14,090 nucleotides of DNA from Chitinophagaceae bacterium (GTDB taxonomy: Bacteria; Bacteroidota; Bacteroidia; Chitinophagales; Chitinophagaceae). Below, piece after piece: positions 1 to 7,806 of this stretch. How positions within the stretch are numbered: position 1 is the stretch's first letter; each line of letters begins with the position of its first letter. The DNA is taken from assembly GCA_019454915.1 (NCBI GenBank), contig JACFNM010000001.1, positions 1 through 14,090 of the forward strand. Reading direction: 5' to 3'. The notes under the pieces were generated by a model. It did no database searches and was not told the origin of the DNA. It saw nothing but the letters and a program-made list of their open reading frames with translations. Made by a program: the position numbers and the translations under genes.

Positions 1-398
1 ATCACGAAATTCCTTTTCTGACTATTCGGAGGGCGGTTAAGATCCGCCATCTGTATCTGATGCAGCGTACAGGAGAGGCTATTCCGCCAACCATCGGAAC
101 AGAACCCTGGCATTTGCCTCTGGAAGTACAGGTGTTCCGGCTGGGGCAGGATGTAGCTATTGTGGGTTTACCGGGAGAAATATTCACCGAACTGAGTCTG
201 TCCATCCGGAATGCTTCATCCTTTAAAACCACTATGGTCGTTGAATGTACCAATACACTTCTTCCCTATGTGCCTGTGAAAGGGGCTTTTAAACAGGGCA
301 GTTACGAGACGATTAATTCGAGATTAGCTCCGGGAGGAGGAGAGATGCTGGCTGAAACGGCTGTAAAATTATTACAGGAACTTAAACCCAGGAAATAA
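1..398 (+). CDS. Neutral/alkaline ceramidase-like hydrolase, C-terminal part (5' end outside window)
   Basis: The frame is open from base 3 to the TAA at 396-398, so this is the last ~131 residues of a gene that begins upstream. The fragment resembles the end of the catalytic domain of neutral/alkaline non-lysosomal ceramidases, zinc amidohydrolases of which the characterised members split ceramide into sphingosine and fatty acid. The visible marks are an LPGE segment (Glu codon at 177-179, a candidate metal ligand), a following strand and the closing pattern LPYVP...GSYET...LAPGGGEML. It aligns along its length with the end of the next gene (LPGEIFTE against IPFEVFTK; GSYET against GGYET), so the two are tandem paralogues, 5 bases apart and probably co-transcribed. 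The protein ends directly after this domain, so the C-terminal beta-sandwich of full-length ceramidases appears absent. The true substrate is unknown; many bacterial members are unlikely to be dedicated ceramidases. Confidence 0.75.
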   Translation, partial: HEIPFLTIRRAVKIRHLYLMQRTGEAIPPTIGTEPWHLPLEVQVFRLGQDVAIVGLPGEIFTELSLSIRNASSFKTTMVVECTNTLLPYVPVKGAFKQGSYETINSRLAPGGGEMLAETAVKLLQELKPRK

Positions 399-403
399 AG
401 CGA

Positions 404-2008
404 ATGTTGTTCAAGATAAAATCAGAAGGAATGAAAAAAGAATCAGCCCGGAGAGTTGTTACGCATTGCCAGTGGTTATCGCGTAAGGCTCCAGGAAATA
501 TTTATCCTCAAGATAAAGTTGAGTATAATTTAAACAGTAACTTCTTATTTGCGGTGAAGGGGAGATATAAAATATATTTGTTTTCAGTTTTAATATTCAT
601 ACTGTCCATGATGGATAATGCGCAGGGTCAATCTGATAAAGTGTTTAGAGCAGGGGCTTCTACCAGTAATATAACGCCCATGCTCGGCGAGCCGATTGTG
701 GGTAATTTCAATGAGCCGTTAGCAGAAAATATTCATGATGATCTGCATGCCCGTGCGCTGGTATTGGATGACGGAGATACGAGAATAGCCATAGTGCTGG
801 TGGACAATGTGGGAGTGGATCAGGCGGTACTGGATGAAGCGAAAAAATTGATTTTTGCGCAAACCGGGTTGCCTAAAGATCGGGTTTTGATAGCCTCTGT
901 ACACGATCATTCCGCCACGAGTGCAGGGGGTAAAGGATTGAAGCGGAGAGGATGGCTTTTTGGGAAACCTTTGGATGAGTATCAGACGTTTTTAATTCGC
1001 CGGATTGCAGACGGAGTTCAGGTTGCTGTCAAAAGGCTGGAACCGGCACGCATTGGTTGGGGTGTTGGAAAAGTGCCACAGCATTTATTCAACCGCCGCT
1101 ATTTTATGAAAGAACCCGTAAGGAACCCTTTTGGCGGGTGGGATAAGGTGCAGATGAACCCGGGCATAGGGAATCCGAAAGTAGTAAGGCCTGCGGGAGG
1201 TACAGATCCTGAAGTCTCTTTTATATCGGTACAATCAGTATTGGGACGCCCGATCGCCTTGCTCGCCAATTATTCGTTACATTATGTGGGTGGTGTACCT
1301 GCTAATGATATTTCCGGAGATTATTTTGCCGTGTTTGCCAATAAAATACAAAAATTGCTCAAGGCAGAGGATCAAGACCCGCCTTTTGTGGGCATCATGT
1401 CCAACGGAACTTCAGGAGATATCAATAATATTGATGTGTTGGGTAAGCCAACGAAAAAGTATAAGCCTTATGAAAAAATGCAGGTTGTGGCAGAAGACGT
1501 TGCCAATGAAGTGTTCAGGGTGTATCAAAACATTAAGCATCAGAACTGGGTAAAAATACAAGCCATCCAGTCAGAATTACTCTTGAACGTAAGGCGTGCG
1601 ACACCGGAAATGTATGAGCACATCACACGAATCCTTGCAAGACCGGATACGGCCAAGCCACTCTATCATCCATTGGAAAAAATATATGCTCAACGGATTT
1701 TACAAATGGAACTGGAATGGCCGAACCAGATGTATGCCCCGTTGCAGGCGTTTCGCATTGGAGATCTGGGAATAGCGGCAATTCCTTTCGAAGTTTTTAC
1801 GAAAACAGGATTAGACATCAAGGCAAAAAGTCCTTTTAAACCAACTTTTACCATTGAGATTGCTAATGGCTATTACGGCTATCTGCCAACGCCCGATCAA
1901 CATGAATGGGGAGGCTATGAAACCTGGTTAAGCACCAACAGGGTTGAACCGCAGGCATCGGAAAAAATTGTCGCGGAATTGATGAACTTATTTTCAAAAT
2001 TGAAATAA
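404..2008 (+). CDS. Exported neutral ceramidase-like hydrolase (paralogue of preceding gene)
   Basis: This is a secreted or periplasmic member of the neutral ceramidase-like family (zinc-dependent amidase fold). Numbering from the ATG at 404, the domain opens with GASTSNITPMLG (about residues 84-95). Next come the histidine motif HDHS (H167, H169), a second histidine in NYSLHY (H293), a candidate nucleophile in MSNGTSGD (S333; known ceramidases have a QSNxGD-type motif here), the Glu of IPFE (E463) and tyrosines at 490-493. These fit the known zinc-ligand and serine positions, but NGTSGDINN departs from the usual NxGDxSPN. The start is doubtful: the obvious Sec signal (KGRYKIYLFSVLIFILS, ending near DNAQGQ) lies about 50 residues in. 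The GTG at 554 would give a normal exported protein of 485 residues, and bases 399-553 would then be a leader region. The ATG at 431 is another option. The gene lies 5 bases after its paralogue and 72 bases before the dehydrogenase gene. The substrate is not inferable from sequence. Confidence 0.8.
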   Translation: MLFKIKSEGMKKESARRVVTHCQWLSRKAPGNIYPQDKVEYNLNSNFLFAVKGRYKIYLFSVLIFILSMMDNAQGQSDKVFRAGASTSNITPMLGEPIVGNFNEPLAENIHDDLHARALVLDDGDTRIAIVLVDNVGVDQAVLDEAKKLIFAQTGLPKDRVLIASVHDHSATSAGGKGLKRRGWLFGKPLDEYQTFLIRRIADGVQVAVKRLEPARIGWGVGKVPQHLFNRRYFMKEPVRNPFGGWDKVQMNPGIGNPKVVRPAGGTDPEVSFISVQSVLGRPIALLANYSLHYVGGVPANDISGDYFAVFANKIQKLLKAEDQDPPFVGIMSNGTSGDINNIDVLGKPTKKYKPYEKMQVVAEDVANEVFRVYQNIKHQNWVKIQAIQSELLLNVRRATPEMYEHITRILARPDTAKPLYHPLEKIYAQRILQMELEWPNQMYAPLQAFRIGDLGIAAIPFEVFTKTGLDIKAKSPFKPTFTIEIANGYYGYLPTPDQHEWGGYETWLSTNRVEPQASEKIVAELMNLFSKLK

Positions 2009-2080
2009 TGCTGCTTTGAACGTTGGGGAACTGATCTCCATTTCTCTGATACAATTTTAAAAATTAATAAAGACGATACA

Positions 2081-5000
2081 ATGTTTGGTGAACGATTCCA
2101 TTTCAGAAGAATATTTTTCTCTTCCTTATTCCTGGCTTCGGTATTTTTCTTTGCTTCCTGCAATGAAGAATCGGGTCAGTCTCCCTACGAACCGAAAAAA
2201 GCATTATCCACCTTCCGGTTAGCTAAGGATTTTAAAATTGAATTAGTAGCATCGGAACCACTTATTAGTGATCCGGTGGAAGTGGCATTTGATGAAGACG
2301 GTAAGATGTATGTGGTACAGATGGATGACTATCCGTCGGAGAAGATGGAGGATTACGGTGCAGGACCGGAACCTAAAAGTAAAATCATGTTGCTGGAAGA
2401 TAAGGATGGTGACGGTTTTTACGAATCAGGAGATGTGTTTGCCGACGGTTTAAGATATGCCAATGGTGTAATGCCATGGAAAGGTGGGGTGTTGGTGACT
2501 TCTGCGCCTGACTTGCTGTTCTTAAAAGATACGGATGGCGATGGGAAGGCAGATGAGAAAAAGGTGATATTGACCGGTTTCGCTGTAACCAACCCTCAAC
2601 TGCGTATGAGTAGCCTGCGATACGGCTTGGACAACTGGATTTATATGGCCTATTCCCGTGCCGGCGGTGGAAAATGGAGGGAAGAGTTTCGCGGAAAAGG
2701 CGGCCCTCTTCAATTTCCCGATAAGCCGGACCAGGCTTTACCTCAATTATTACCGGGAACGAATATACGAATGCTCCCCGATGAATATAAAGTGGAGGCT
2801 TCGGGTGGTATGTCACAGTTTGGCTTGTCTTTTGACAACCGGGAGAATCAATTTGCGGTCTGGAATAATGTGCATGTAAGACATGTAGTCATCAATGAAA
2901 AATATTTGTCCGCAAATCCTTATTTAAACGTTGGTGCTACGATGGCTGATATTTCTGATCACGGAAATGCGGCTCCCGTTTATTCGATCACTAAGGACAT
3001 GTTGAATCTTCATGAATCAGAAATGGGACACTTTACCTCTGCATGCGGTATATGCGAATATACGGGAGGCATCTTCCCGGGTAAGTATGCACAGGCCTCA
3101 TTTGTCTGTGAGCCGGTTTCTAATTTGGTTCATGCAGATTATCTGGCGGCAAATCCTCCCACTTTTAAAGCAGAGCGGATTGAATTGGAAAAAGAGTTTT
3201 TAGCGTCAACGGATAGCTGGTTCCGCCCCGTGAATCTGACGGTTGGTCCTGACGGAGCGATGTATGTGGTGGACTTTTACCGGAAATTAGTAGAACATCC
3301 TGACTGGCTGGCTATGGCTGATTCCAGCGGTTTCTATACGCACGCCGGGAAGATAAAAGAATCTGATTTCCTGGAAGGAAATAACCGGGGAAGGATTTAC
3401 AGGATCGTACCCAAAGATTTTAAGAAGAGTGGTCGTGTGCAACCTTTCATGAGCCAGGTGGATGTACAAACTTTGGTTGGTTATTTAAAAGAGCCGAACA
3501 AATGGTGGAGGATCAATGCGCAGCGATTGTTGGTTGACCGGAAGAGTAAGGAAGCTGTACCGTTGTTAACGGAATTGTTATCAGCGGGTAATGCTCCCGA
3601 AACAAAAATCCATGCACTCTGGACGCTTGAAGGTTTGGATGCGTTGACGGACGATATTTTATTACAGGCATTTGATGATGAAAATCCGATGGTCAGAAAA
3701 CAGGCGGTTCTGCTGGCGGAGAAAAGAATAAGCAACCCGATTTTTGTTGACAGAATAATACAAGCCACTTCTGATGCAGATGGATATGTCCAATTTCAGG
3801 CTGCGCTGACATTAAGTAGTATTGCGAAAGATCGCCCGAAAGTTTTTGACGCGCTAAAGTCCATCATCTCATCCCATATTAGCAATAAGTGGTTTCAGTC
3901 TGCGGTACTTTTGGGCGCCGCAGAAAATGCCAATCAGTGGTTTGAAGCTTTTAGAGATTTTAGATCGGCTGCGGATTCAGGCGACGCCGGTAAGAAAGAA
4001 TTTGTCAATAAAATAGCTGCCATCACCGGAGCAAGATATCAGCAAACAGAATTGTCATCGTTGATTAATATGATTGATCAATTGAAGGATACCGGTGTTA
4101 TCGTGGCCTCCTTAAAAGGGATGTCGGAAGGGATGAGGCGTAATTCAAGTACCATTAGCCTGAGCGCTATGGGACAAAAAGGATTATTGGATTTAATGGT
4201 GAATGCTCCTGCTGTGGTAAGGAAGGCGGCAATAGGCGCTGCTTCTCAACTGAAGCTGTTGCCGTCCGCTGAGCTAACCCATATTTTAAACCGCGCTAAA
4301 GAAGTAGCTTCCGACCAGCAACAATCGGTAGAAGAGCGTGTGCTGGCTATCCAGACAATAGGGATAAGTCCGCAGCAAATTCCGTTTGAATTGATGGACA
4401 AATTGATTCAGCCGGGGCAACCAGCAGGAGTGCAATTAGCCGCCGTGAATGTTCTTTTAAAGGACAATGGTCATCAGTCAACGGCTATCATTTTGAATAA
4501 ATGGAATTTATTAAATCCCAAAACGCATGAAGCGGTAGAAACGGGCTTTATGGCCAGAAAGAATCGGGTGGATGCTTTGATGAATGCAATCGAAGGGAAA
4601 AAGATAAAAGTGGAGTGGTTAAGCAGGAATATACAAAACCGACTGTTGAAATACGTCGATAGCGCCATCAGCGAAAAAGCGAAACAACTGTTTGTGAATA
4701 GTACAGCGGCCAGCCACGAGGAGTTGATTTATGATTATAATGAAGCAACGACGGGCAATGGTGATCCGGTGAAAGGGAAGATGGTTTTCAAAAATGTTTG
4801 TAGTAGTTGTCATGCGCTGGAAGGCGTGGGAGTTGACTTTGGTCCGGATTTGCATAGTGTCAGCCACCAAACACGGATTAATTTGCTCACGATGATTTTA
4901 GATCCCAACCATGACATTGCAGCGGGCTTTGAAGGATACACGGTGGAGACAAAAGACGGGAACGCACTGGCAGGAATTATCGTCAGTGAAAATAATGAAA

Positions 5001-5164
5001 GCATCGTTTTGAAACTACCGGGAGGCGCCACGCATACCATTATGAAAACGGATATACAATCTATTGCACCTATGTCGGTTTCCTTAATGACTGAAGGGTT
5101 AGAAGCCTCCGTCAGCAAAAAAGATATGGCCGATTTGCTTGAGTATATCAAGACGATGAGGTAA
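2081..5164 (+). CDS. Lipoprotein membrane-bound dehydrogenase with C-terminal cytochrome c domain (PVC-type CxxCH family)
   Basis: This is a large periplasm-facing lipoprotein, probably an electron-passing dehydrogenase of the family known from planctomycetes and Bacteroidota (TIGR02604/TIGR02603-type domains). The N-terminus has a hydrophobic stretch ending in the lipobox FASC (C27, followed by NEES). Residues ~45-445 form a propeller-like domain similar to soluble glucose/sorbosone dehydrogenases, with two Asp-rich calcium-type loops (DKDGDG 107-112 and DTDGDG 150-155) and the hallmark FRPVNLTVGPDGAMYVVDFY (381-400). Residues ~455-880 are helical, HEAT-like repeats (for example 'WWRINAQRLL' and 'PMVRKQAVLLAEKR'). 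The C-terminus is a mono-haem cytochrome c domain with CSSCH (C907, C910, H911) and candidate axial Met M998 or M1003. It probably oxidises a carbohydrate or alcohol and passes electrons through the haem. The substrate and any organic cofactor are unknown. It lies 72 bases after the ceramidase-like gene on the same strand and may share its transcript. Confidence 0.88.
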   Translation: MFGERFHFRRIFFSSLFLASVFFFASCNEESGQSPYEPKKALSTFRLAKDFKIELVASEPLISDPVEVAFDEDGKMYVVQMDDYPSEKMEDYGAGPEPKSKIMLLEDKDGDGFYESGDVFADGLRYANGVMPWKGGVLVTSAPDLLFLKDTDGDGKADEKKVILTGFAVTNPQLRMSSLRYGLDNWIYMAYSRAGGGKWREEFRGKGGPLQFPDKPDQALPQLLPGTNIRMLPDEYKVEASGGMSQFGLSFDNRENQFAVWNNVHVRHVVINEKYLSANPYLNVGATMADISDHGNAAPVYSITKDMLNLHESEMGHFTSACGICEYTGGIFPGKYAQASFVCEPVSNLVHADYLAANPPTFKAERIELEKEFLASTDSWFRPVNLTVGPDGAMYVVDFYRKLVEHPDWLAMADSSGFYTHAGKIKESDFLEGNNRGRIYRIVPKDFKKSGRVQPFMSQVDVQTLVGYLKEPNKWWRINAQRLLVDRKSKEAVPLLTELLSAGNAPETKIHALWTLEGLDALTDDILLQAFDDENPMVRKQAVLLAEKRISNPIFVDRIIQATSDADGYVQFQAALTLSSIAKDRPKVFDALKSIISSHISNKWFQSAVLLGAAENANQWFEAFRDFRSAADSGDAGKKEFVNKIAAITGARYQQTELSSLINMIDQLKDTGVIVASLKGMSEGMRRNSSTISLSAMGQKGLLDLMVNAPAVVRKAAIGAASQLKLLPSAELTHILNRAKEVASDQQQSVEERVLAIQTIGISPQQIPFELMDKLIQPGQPAGVQLAAVNVLLKDNGHQSTAIILNKWNLLNPKTHEAVETGFMARKNRVDALMNAIEGKKIKVEWLSRNIQNRLLKYVDSAISEKAKQLFVNSTAASHEELIYDYNEATTGNGDPVKGKMVFKNVCSSCHALEGVGVDFGPDLHSVSHQTRINLLTMILDPNHDIAAGFEGYTVETKDGNALAGIIVSENNESIVLKLPGGATHTIMKTDIQSIAPMSVSLMTEGLEASVSKKDMADLLEYIKTMR

Positions 5165-5173
5165 GCCACCGGG

Positions 5174-5218
5174 AAAAAAATGGAGTATGTTTATCTCATG
5201 TTGATAACCATACTCCAT
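5174..5218 (-). terminator. Rho-independent terminator between convergent genes
   Basis: A 10-bp perfect inverted repeat (5180-5189 with 5209-5218, ATGGAGTATG/CATACTCCAT) continues after one mismatch into 5 more pairs (TTATC/GATAA) around a 7-base loop. On the + strand it is preceded by seven A (5174-5180). Read on the minus strand, the hairpin is therefore followed at once by a T-run, the classic intrinsic terminator layout for the enolase-superfamily gene ending at 5257. On the + strand there is no T-run after the stem, so it is a weaker candidate for ending the dehydrogenase transcript. Confidence 0.8.
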
Positions 5219-5256
5219 AAGGTGAAATCCTTTTAGCTCAGTCAGGAGTTCGGTAA

Positions 5257-6756
5257 TTAACTGAATATCCTGTCATGTGATCGTTTATCGTCCCATTGCG
5301 GTGTTGGTGCGAAGTAGCTCTTATCTTTTGGATGAAGGTGTTGTTTCACCACTTCATCATTCAGTTCAATGCCTAATCCCGGTGCGGTGAGGGGAAGATT
5401 GGCAAACCCTTTTGTGATGAGCTTTCTTCCATCGGTTGTTTTTACCAGGCTTTCCCACCAGGGTACATCCACCGAATGATGTTCCATCGCTAAAAAGTTC
5501 TGGGTCGCCGCCGCGCAATGTACGTTGGCCATAAAAGATACGGGCGTTCCTGCCTGGTGCATGGCCATAGCAACACCCTGTTCTTCTGCATAATCGCCAA
5601 TTCTCTTGGTCTCCAGTAATCCGCCGGAAGATGCCAAATCAGGATGGATGATGTCTACGGCTTTTTGATCCAACAGGTCTTTGAATCCTTTTAAGAGGTA
5701 AATGTCTTCGCCTGTACATATCGGCGTTTCCAGTGCATCGGATAATTTTTTATACTGGTCGGTATATTCCCAGGAGACTACATCTTCTAACCAGGCTAAG
5801 CGATATTTTTCAAGAGCCCTGCCGAGGCGAATACCATTGTTGTAATCGAAATGTCCGTAATGGTCGGTGGAAAGAGGCACTTCATATCCCACCATACTGC
5901 GTACATTCTCCACGATGGCGCCCAGTTCGGCTAATCCCTTATCGGTAATTTGAATCTGTGTAAATGGATGAAGGGTATTGCCATAGGACATCATGTTACT
6001 TTGATCTCCCCATTGTGCAAGATTACCCTGGGCGTTTTCCCAAAACTTATTGTTTACCAGTGTATCCGGTTTCCCTTTTAATTCACCGATGGAAATGTCC
6101 ATTTTCAGCCAGGTATAGCCTTCATCATTGAGTCTTTTTTGAATTAATCTTTTTTGCTCAGCAGGTGAAGAAGCTTCCGGGGTATCTGCGTACACCCGTA
6201 TCTTATCCCGGTATCTTCCGCCCAATAGTTGCCATGCCGGTACATTATAGGCTTTGCCGCAAAGATCCCAGAGCGCCATCTCCACCGCACAAACTCCGCC
6301 TGCCTGTCTTGCCGGGCCTCCGAACTGCCTGATCTTTTTGAAAATCAGTTCCACATTGCATGGATTTTCACCTAAAATCCTGCTTTTTAAAAATAAGGCG
6401 TATCGCTCATCGGCCGCATCTCTTACTTCACCCAAACCATAGATTCCCTGATTTGTATCAATACGGATAATAGCTGTACGCCCCATAACAGCTGTTACGC
6501 AATATCGCATATCGGTTATCTTCAGATCGGAAGGTGCCGAATACCGGCTAACCTTTTGGGTTGACTGTGCAATAATATCTTCAATCGGAGAAAACATCAG
6601 GGCTCCACCCAACGTGATTCCTCCCAGTGCTGATTTCTTTAAGAATGAACGTCTTCCGTTTTCTGATTCCGGGGCTGTTGTTTCGTGGGAAGTACTGGTT
6701 TCTGTTGGTTCATCTTTGAGTCCCAGTTTTTTTAAATACTTCTGTGAAGGTGTCAT
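5257..6756 (-). CDS. Tat-exported enolase-superfamily enzyme (mandelate racemase/sugar-acid dehydratase type)
   Basis: This is a member of the enolase superfamily, MR/MLE branch, whose members abstract a proton alpha to a carboxylate with Mg2+; many are sugar-acid dehydratases (galactonate, gluconate, mannonate). The N-terminus has a twin-arginine signal: RRSFLKK at 35-41, then a hydrophobic stretch to about residue 63, preceded by an unusual ~34-residue hydrophilic leader. A capping domain (~78-185) and barrel follow. Candidate barrel residues are K218 (WLKMD), metal ligands D298 (TDHYGH), E324 (WLED) and E350 (TGED), with D373 and H400 (MAMHQ) as the usual Asp-His acid/base pair. H299 or H302 after the first ligand recalls the extra base of galactonate-type dehydratases. 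The closest assignment is therefore a dehydratase, but racemase or epimerase activity is not excluded. It lies 35 bases after the RraA-like gene on the same strand and is followed by a terminator hairpin. Most of the superfamily is cytosolic, so export is notable. Confidence 0.88.
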   Translation of the reverse strand: MTPSQKYLKKLGLKDEPTETSTSHETTAPESENGRRSFLKKSALGGITLGGALMFSPIEDIIAQSTQKVSRYSAPSDLKITDMRYCVTAVMGRTAIIRIDTNQGIYGLGEVRDAADERYALFLKSRILGENPCNVELIFKKIRQFGGPARQAGGVCAVEMALWDLCGKAYNVPAWQLLGGRYRDKIRVYADTPEASSPAEQKRLIQKRLNDEGYTWLKMDISIGELKGKPDTLVNNKFWENAQGNLAQWGDQSNMMSYGNTLHPFTQIQITDKGLAELGAIVENVRSMVGYEVPLSTDHYGHFDYNNGIRLGRALEKYRLAWLEDVVSWEYTDQYKKLSDALETPICTGEDIYLLKGFKDLLDQKAVDIIHPDLASSGGLLETKRIGDYAEEQGVAMAMHQAGTPVSFMANVHCAAATQNFLAMEHHSVDVPWWESLVKTTDGRKLITKGFANLPLTAPGLGIELNDEVVKQHLHPKDKSYFAPTPQWDDKRSHDRIFS

Positions 6757-6791
6757 GTTGCTTTGTTTTTTGAGATGATTAATTTTGCTTA

Positions 6792-7718
6792 TTACCAGGT
6801 GCGGTCTTTCATAAATTGGTCGAGCTCCTGCCGGGTCATGGGTAATTTGCCGGGGTTCTCATCCAGCCAGCGTAGAAAATCTTTCTTTATTTCATCACTC
6901 CATCGCATGTCTATTTGCCCCGGAGTATATTTTCCTTCTCTCAGCCGCTGGTGGCCGAAGGCGTCGCGCAATGCGATAAATTCCGAGGTGATCACTACTT
7001 CATCCAGCAAGGCTGCCGGGATAAACACCACTCCTCCTTTTTTAGCAAGCACAGCATCTCCCGGCATTACTGTCGCTCTTCCTATACGAATAGGCACATT
7101 GATTCCTGTCAGCATCATTTGTTGAATAAATGACGGATCATAACCTTTCACCCAGGCATTAAATCCCTTGATTTCTTCCAGTCCTTCTATATCGCGTACA
7201 GAGCCATAGAAGATGACCCCTCTCTTTGACTTGGTATAAATGGAGTTGCCGAGGTTGTCTCCGATTAAGGTGCCGTCAACAATTTTCCCATAACTATCAG
7301 CTACATATACATCCCCTTCTTTCAAAACGTCAATGGGCCAGGAATTCGGGCTGCCGATTCTTTTTTCGCTCTTACCGATGGACTTAATGATGCTGTCATA
7401 ATCCGGGCGCATGGGCATATACTGTGCTGTAACGACTCTTCCGGTCATGACTTCATTTTCCCGCATCACCATCCAGTTGCCTTCAAACTGATTTTGATAG
7501 CCTTTGTTTCTAAGTACTCCCCATGCTTCTTCCAGCCGGATATTCTTTAACCTCTCTAATAGTTTATCGGGAACCTTTGGCCTGCCATCCGGAAAGCGTT
7601 CTCCTTTCCAGAGGGGCGTATAGGCTTTCACCTGTGCGGGGGTGGGGGTTACTTGCTGTCCGTAGGTCAATGCCATCGTGAATAAAAGTACCAGGATAAA
7701 TGCCGTCATTTTTTTCAT
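6792..7718 (-). CDS. Exported RraA-fold protein (HMG/CHA aldolase-like)
   Basis: This protein has the RraA / 4-hydroxy-4-methyl-2-oxoglutarate aldolase fold. The family includes metal-dependent class II pyruvate aldolases and oxaloacetate decarboxylases as well as the RNase E inhibitor RraA. A Sec signal (MKKMTAFILVLLFTMALTYG) shows it is exported, which argues against an RNase E role. The core motif is GDNLG (153-157), then KRG, then YGSVRD with the catalytic-type pair R175-D176. The usual DG before the RD loop is YG (Y171). The downstream P-[IV]-R-I-G...V-M-P-G-D segment (209-221) and GGVVFIPA (228-235) are well kept, though the aspartates usual before GVV are replaced by lysines. An added N-terminal segment (~22-130) and C-terminal tail make it longer (308) than typical family members (~160-240). 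It is the first gene of a likely two-gene unit with the enolase-superfamily enzyme, 88 bases after the AraC gene. TTCCTTTG (minus strand, 7744-7751) is one mismatch from the Bacteroidota -7 element but has no clear -33 partner. Confidence 0.85.
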   Translation of the reverse strand: MKKMTAFILVLLFTMALTYGQQVTPTPAQVKAYTPLWKGERFPDGRPKVPDKLLERLKNIRLEEAWGVLRNKGYQNQFEGNWMVMRENEVMTGRVVTAQYMPMRPDYDSIIKSIGKSEKRIGSPNSWPIDVLKEGDVYVADSYGKIVDGTLIGDNLGNSIYTKSKRGVIFYGSVRDIEGLEEIKGFNAWVKGYDPSFIQQMMLTGINVPIRIGRATVMPGDAVLAKKGGVVFIPAALLDEVVITSEFIALRDAFGHQRLREGKYTPGQIDMRWSDEIKKDFLRWLDENPGKLPMTRQELDQFMKDRTW

Positions 7719-7806
7719 GTCGTGATTTTTAATGATAACAAAACAAAGGAATAATTATGCTTGACTTTTTTATAAATAGATGAATGCGTTATAATGAGTG
7801 TTCATA

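Noticed and set aside
2385..2816. 143-residue minus-strand open frame within the dehydrogenase gene
   Set aside because: It is antisense to the propeller domain with Pro/His/Ser-rich low-information translation, typical of a shadow frame.
4810..5169. 119-residue minus-strand open frame opposite the cytochrome c domain
   Set aside because: It lies wholly antisense to a strongly supported coding region and its translation shows no recognisable domain.
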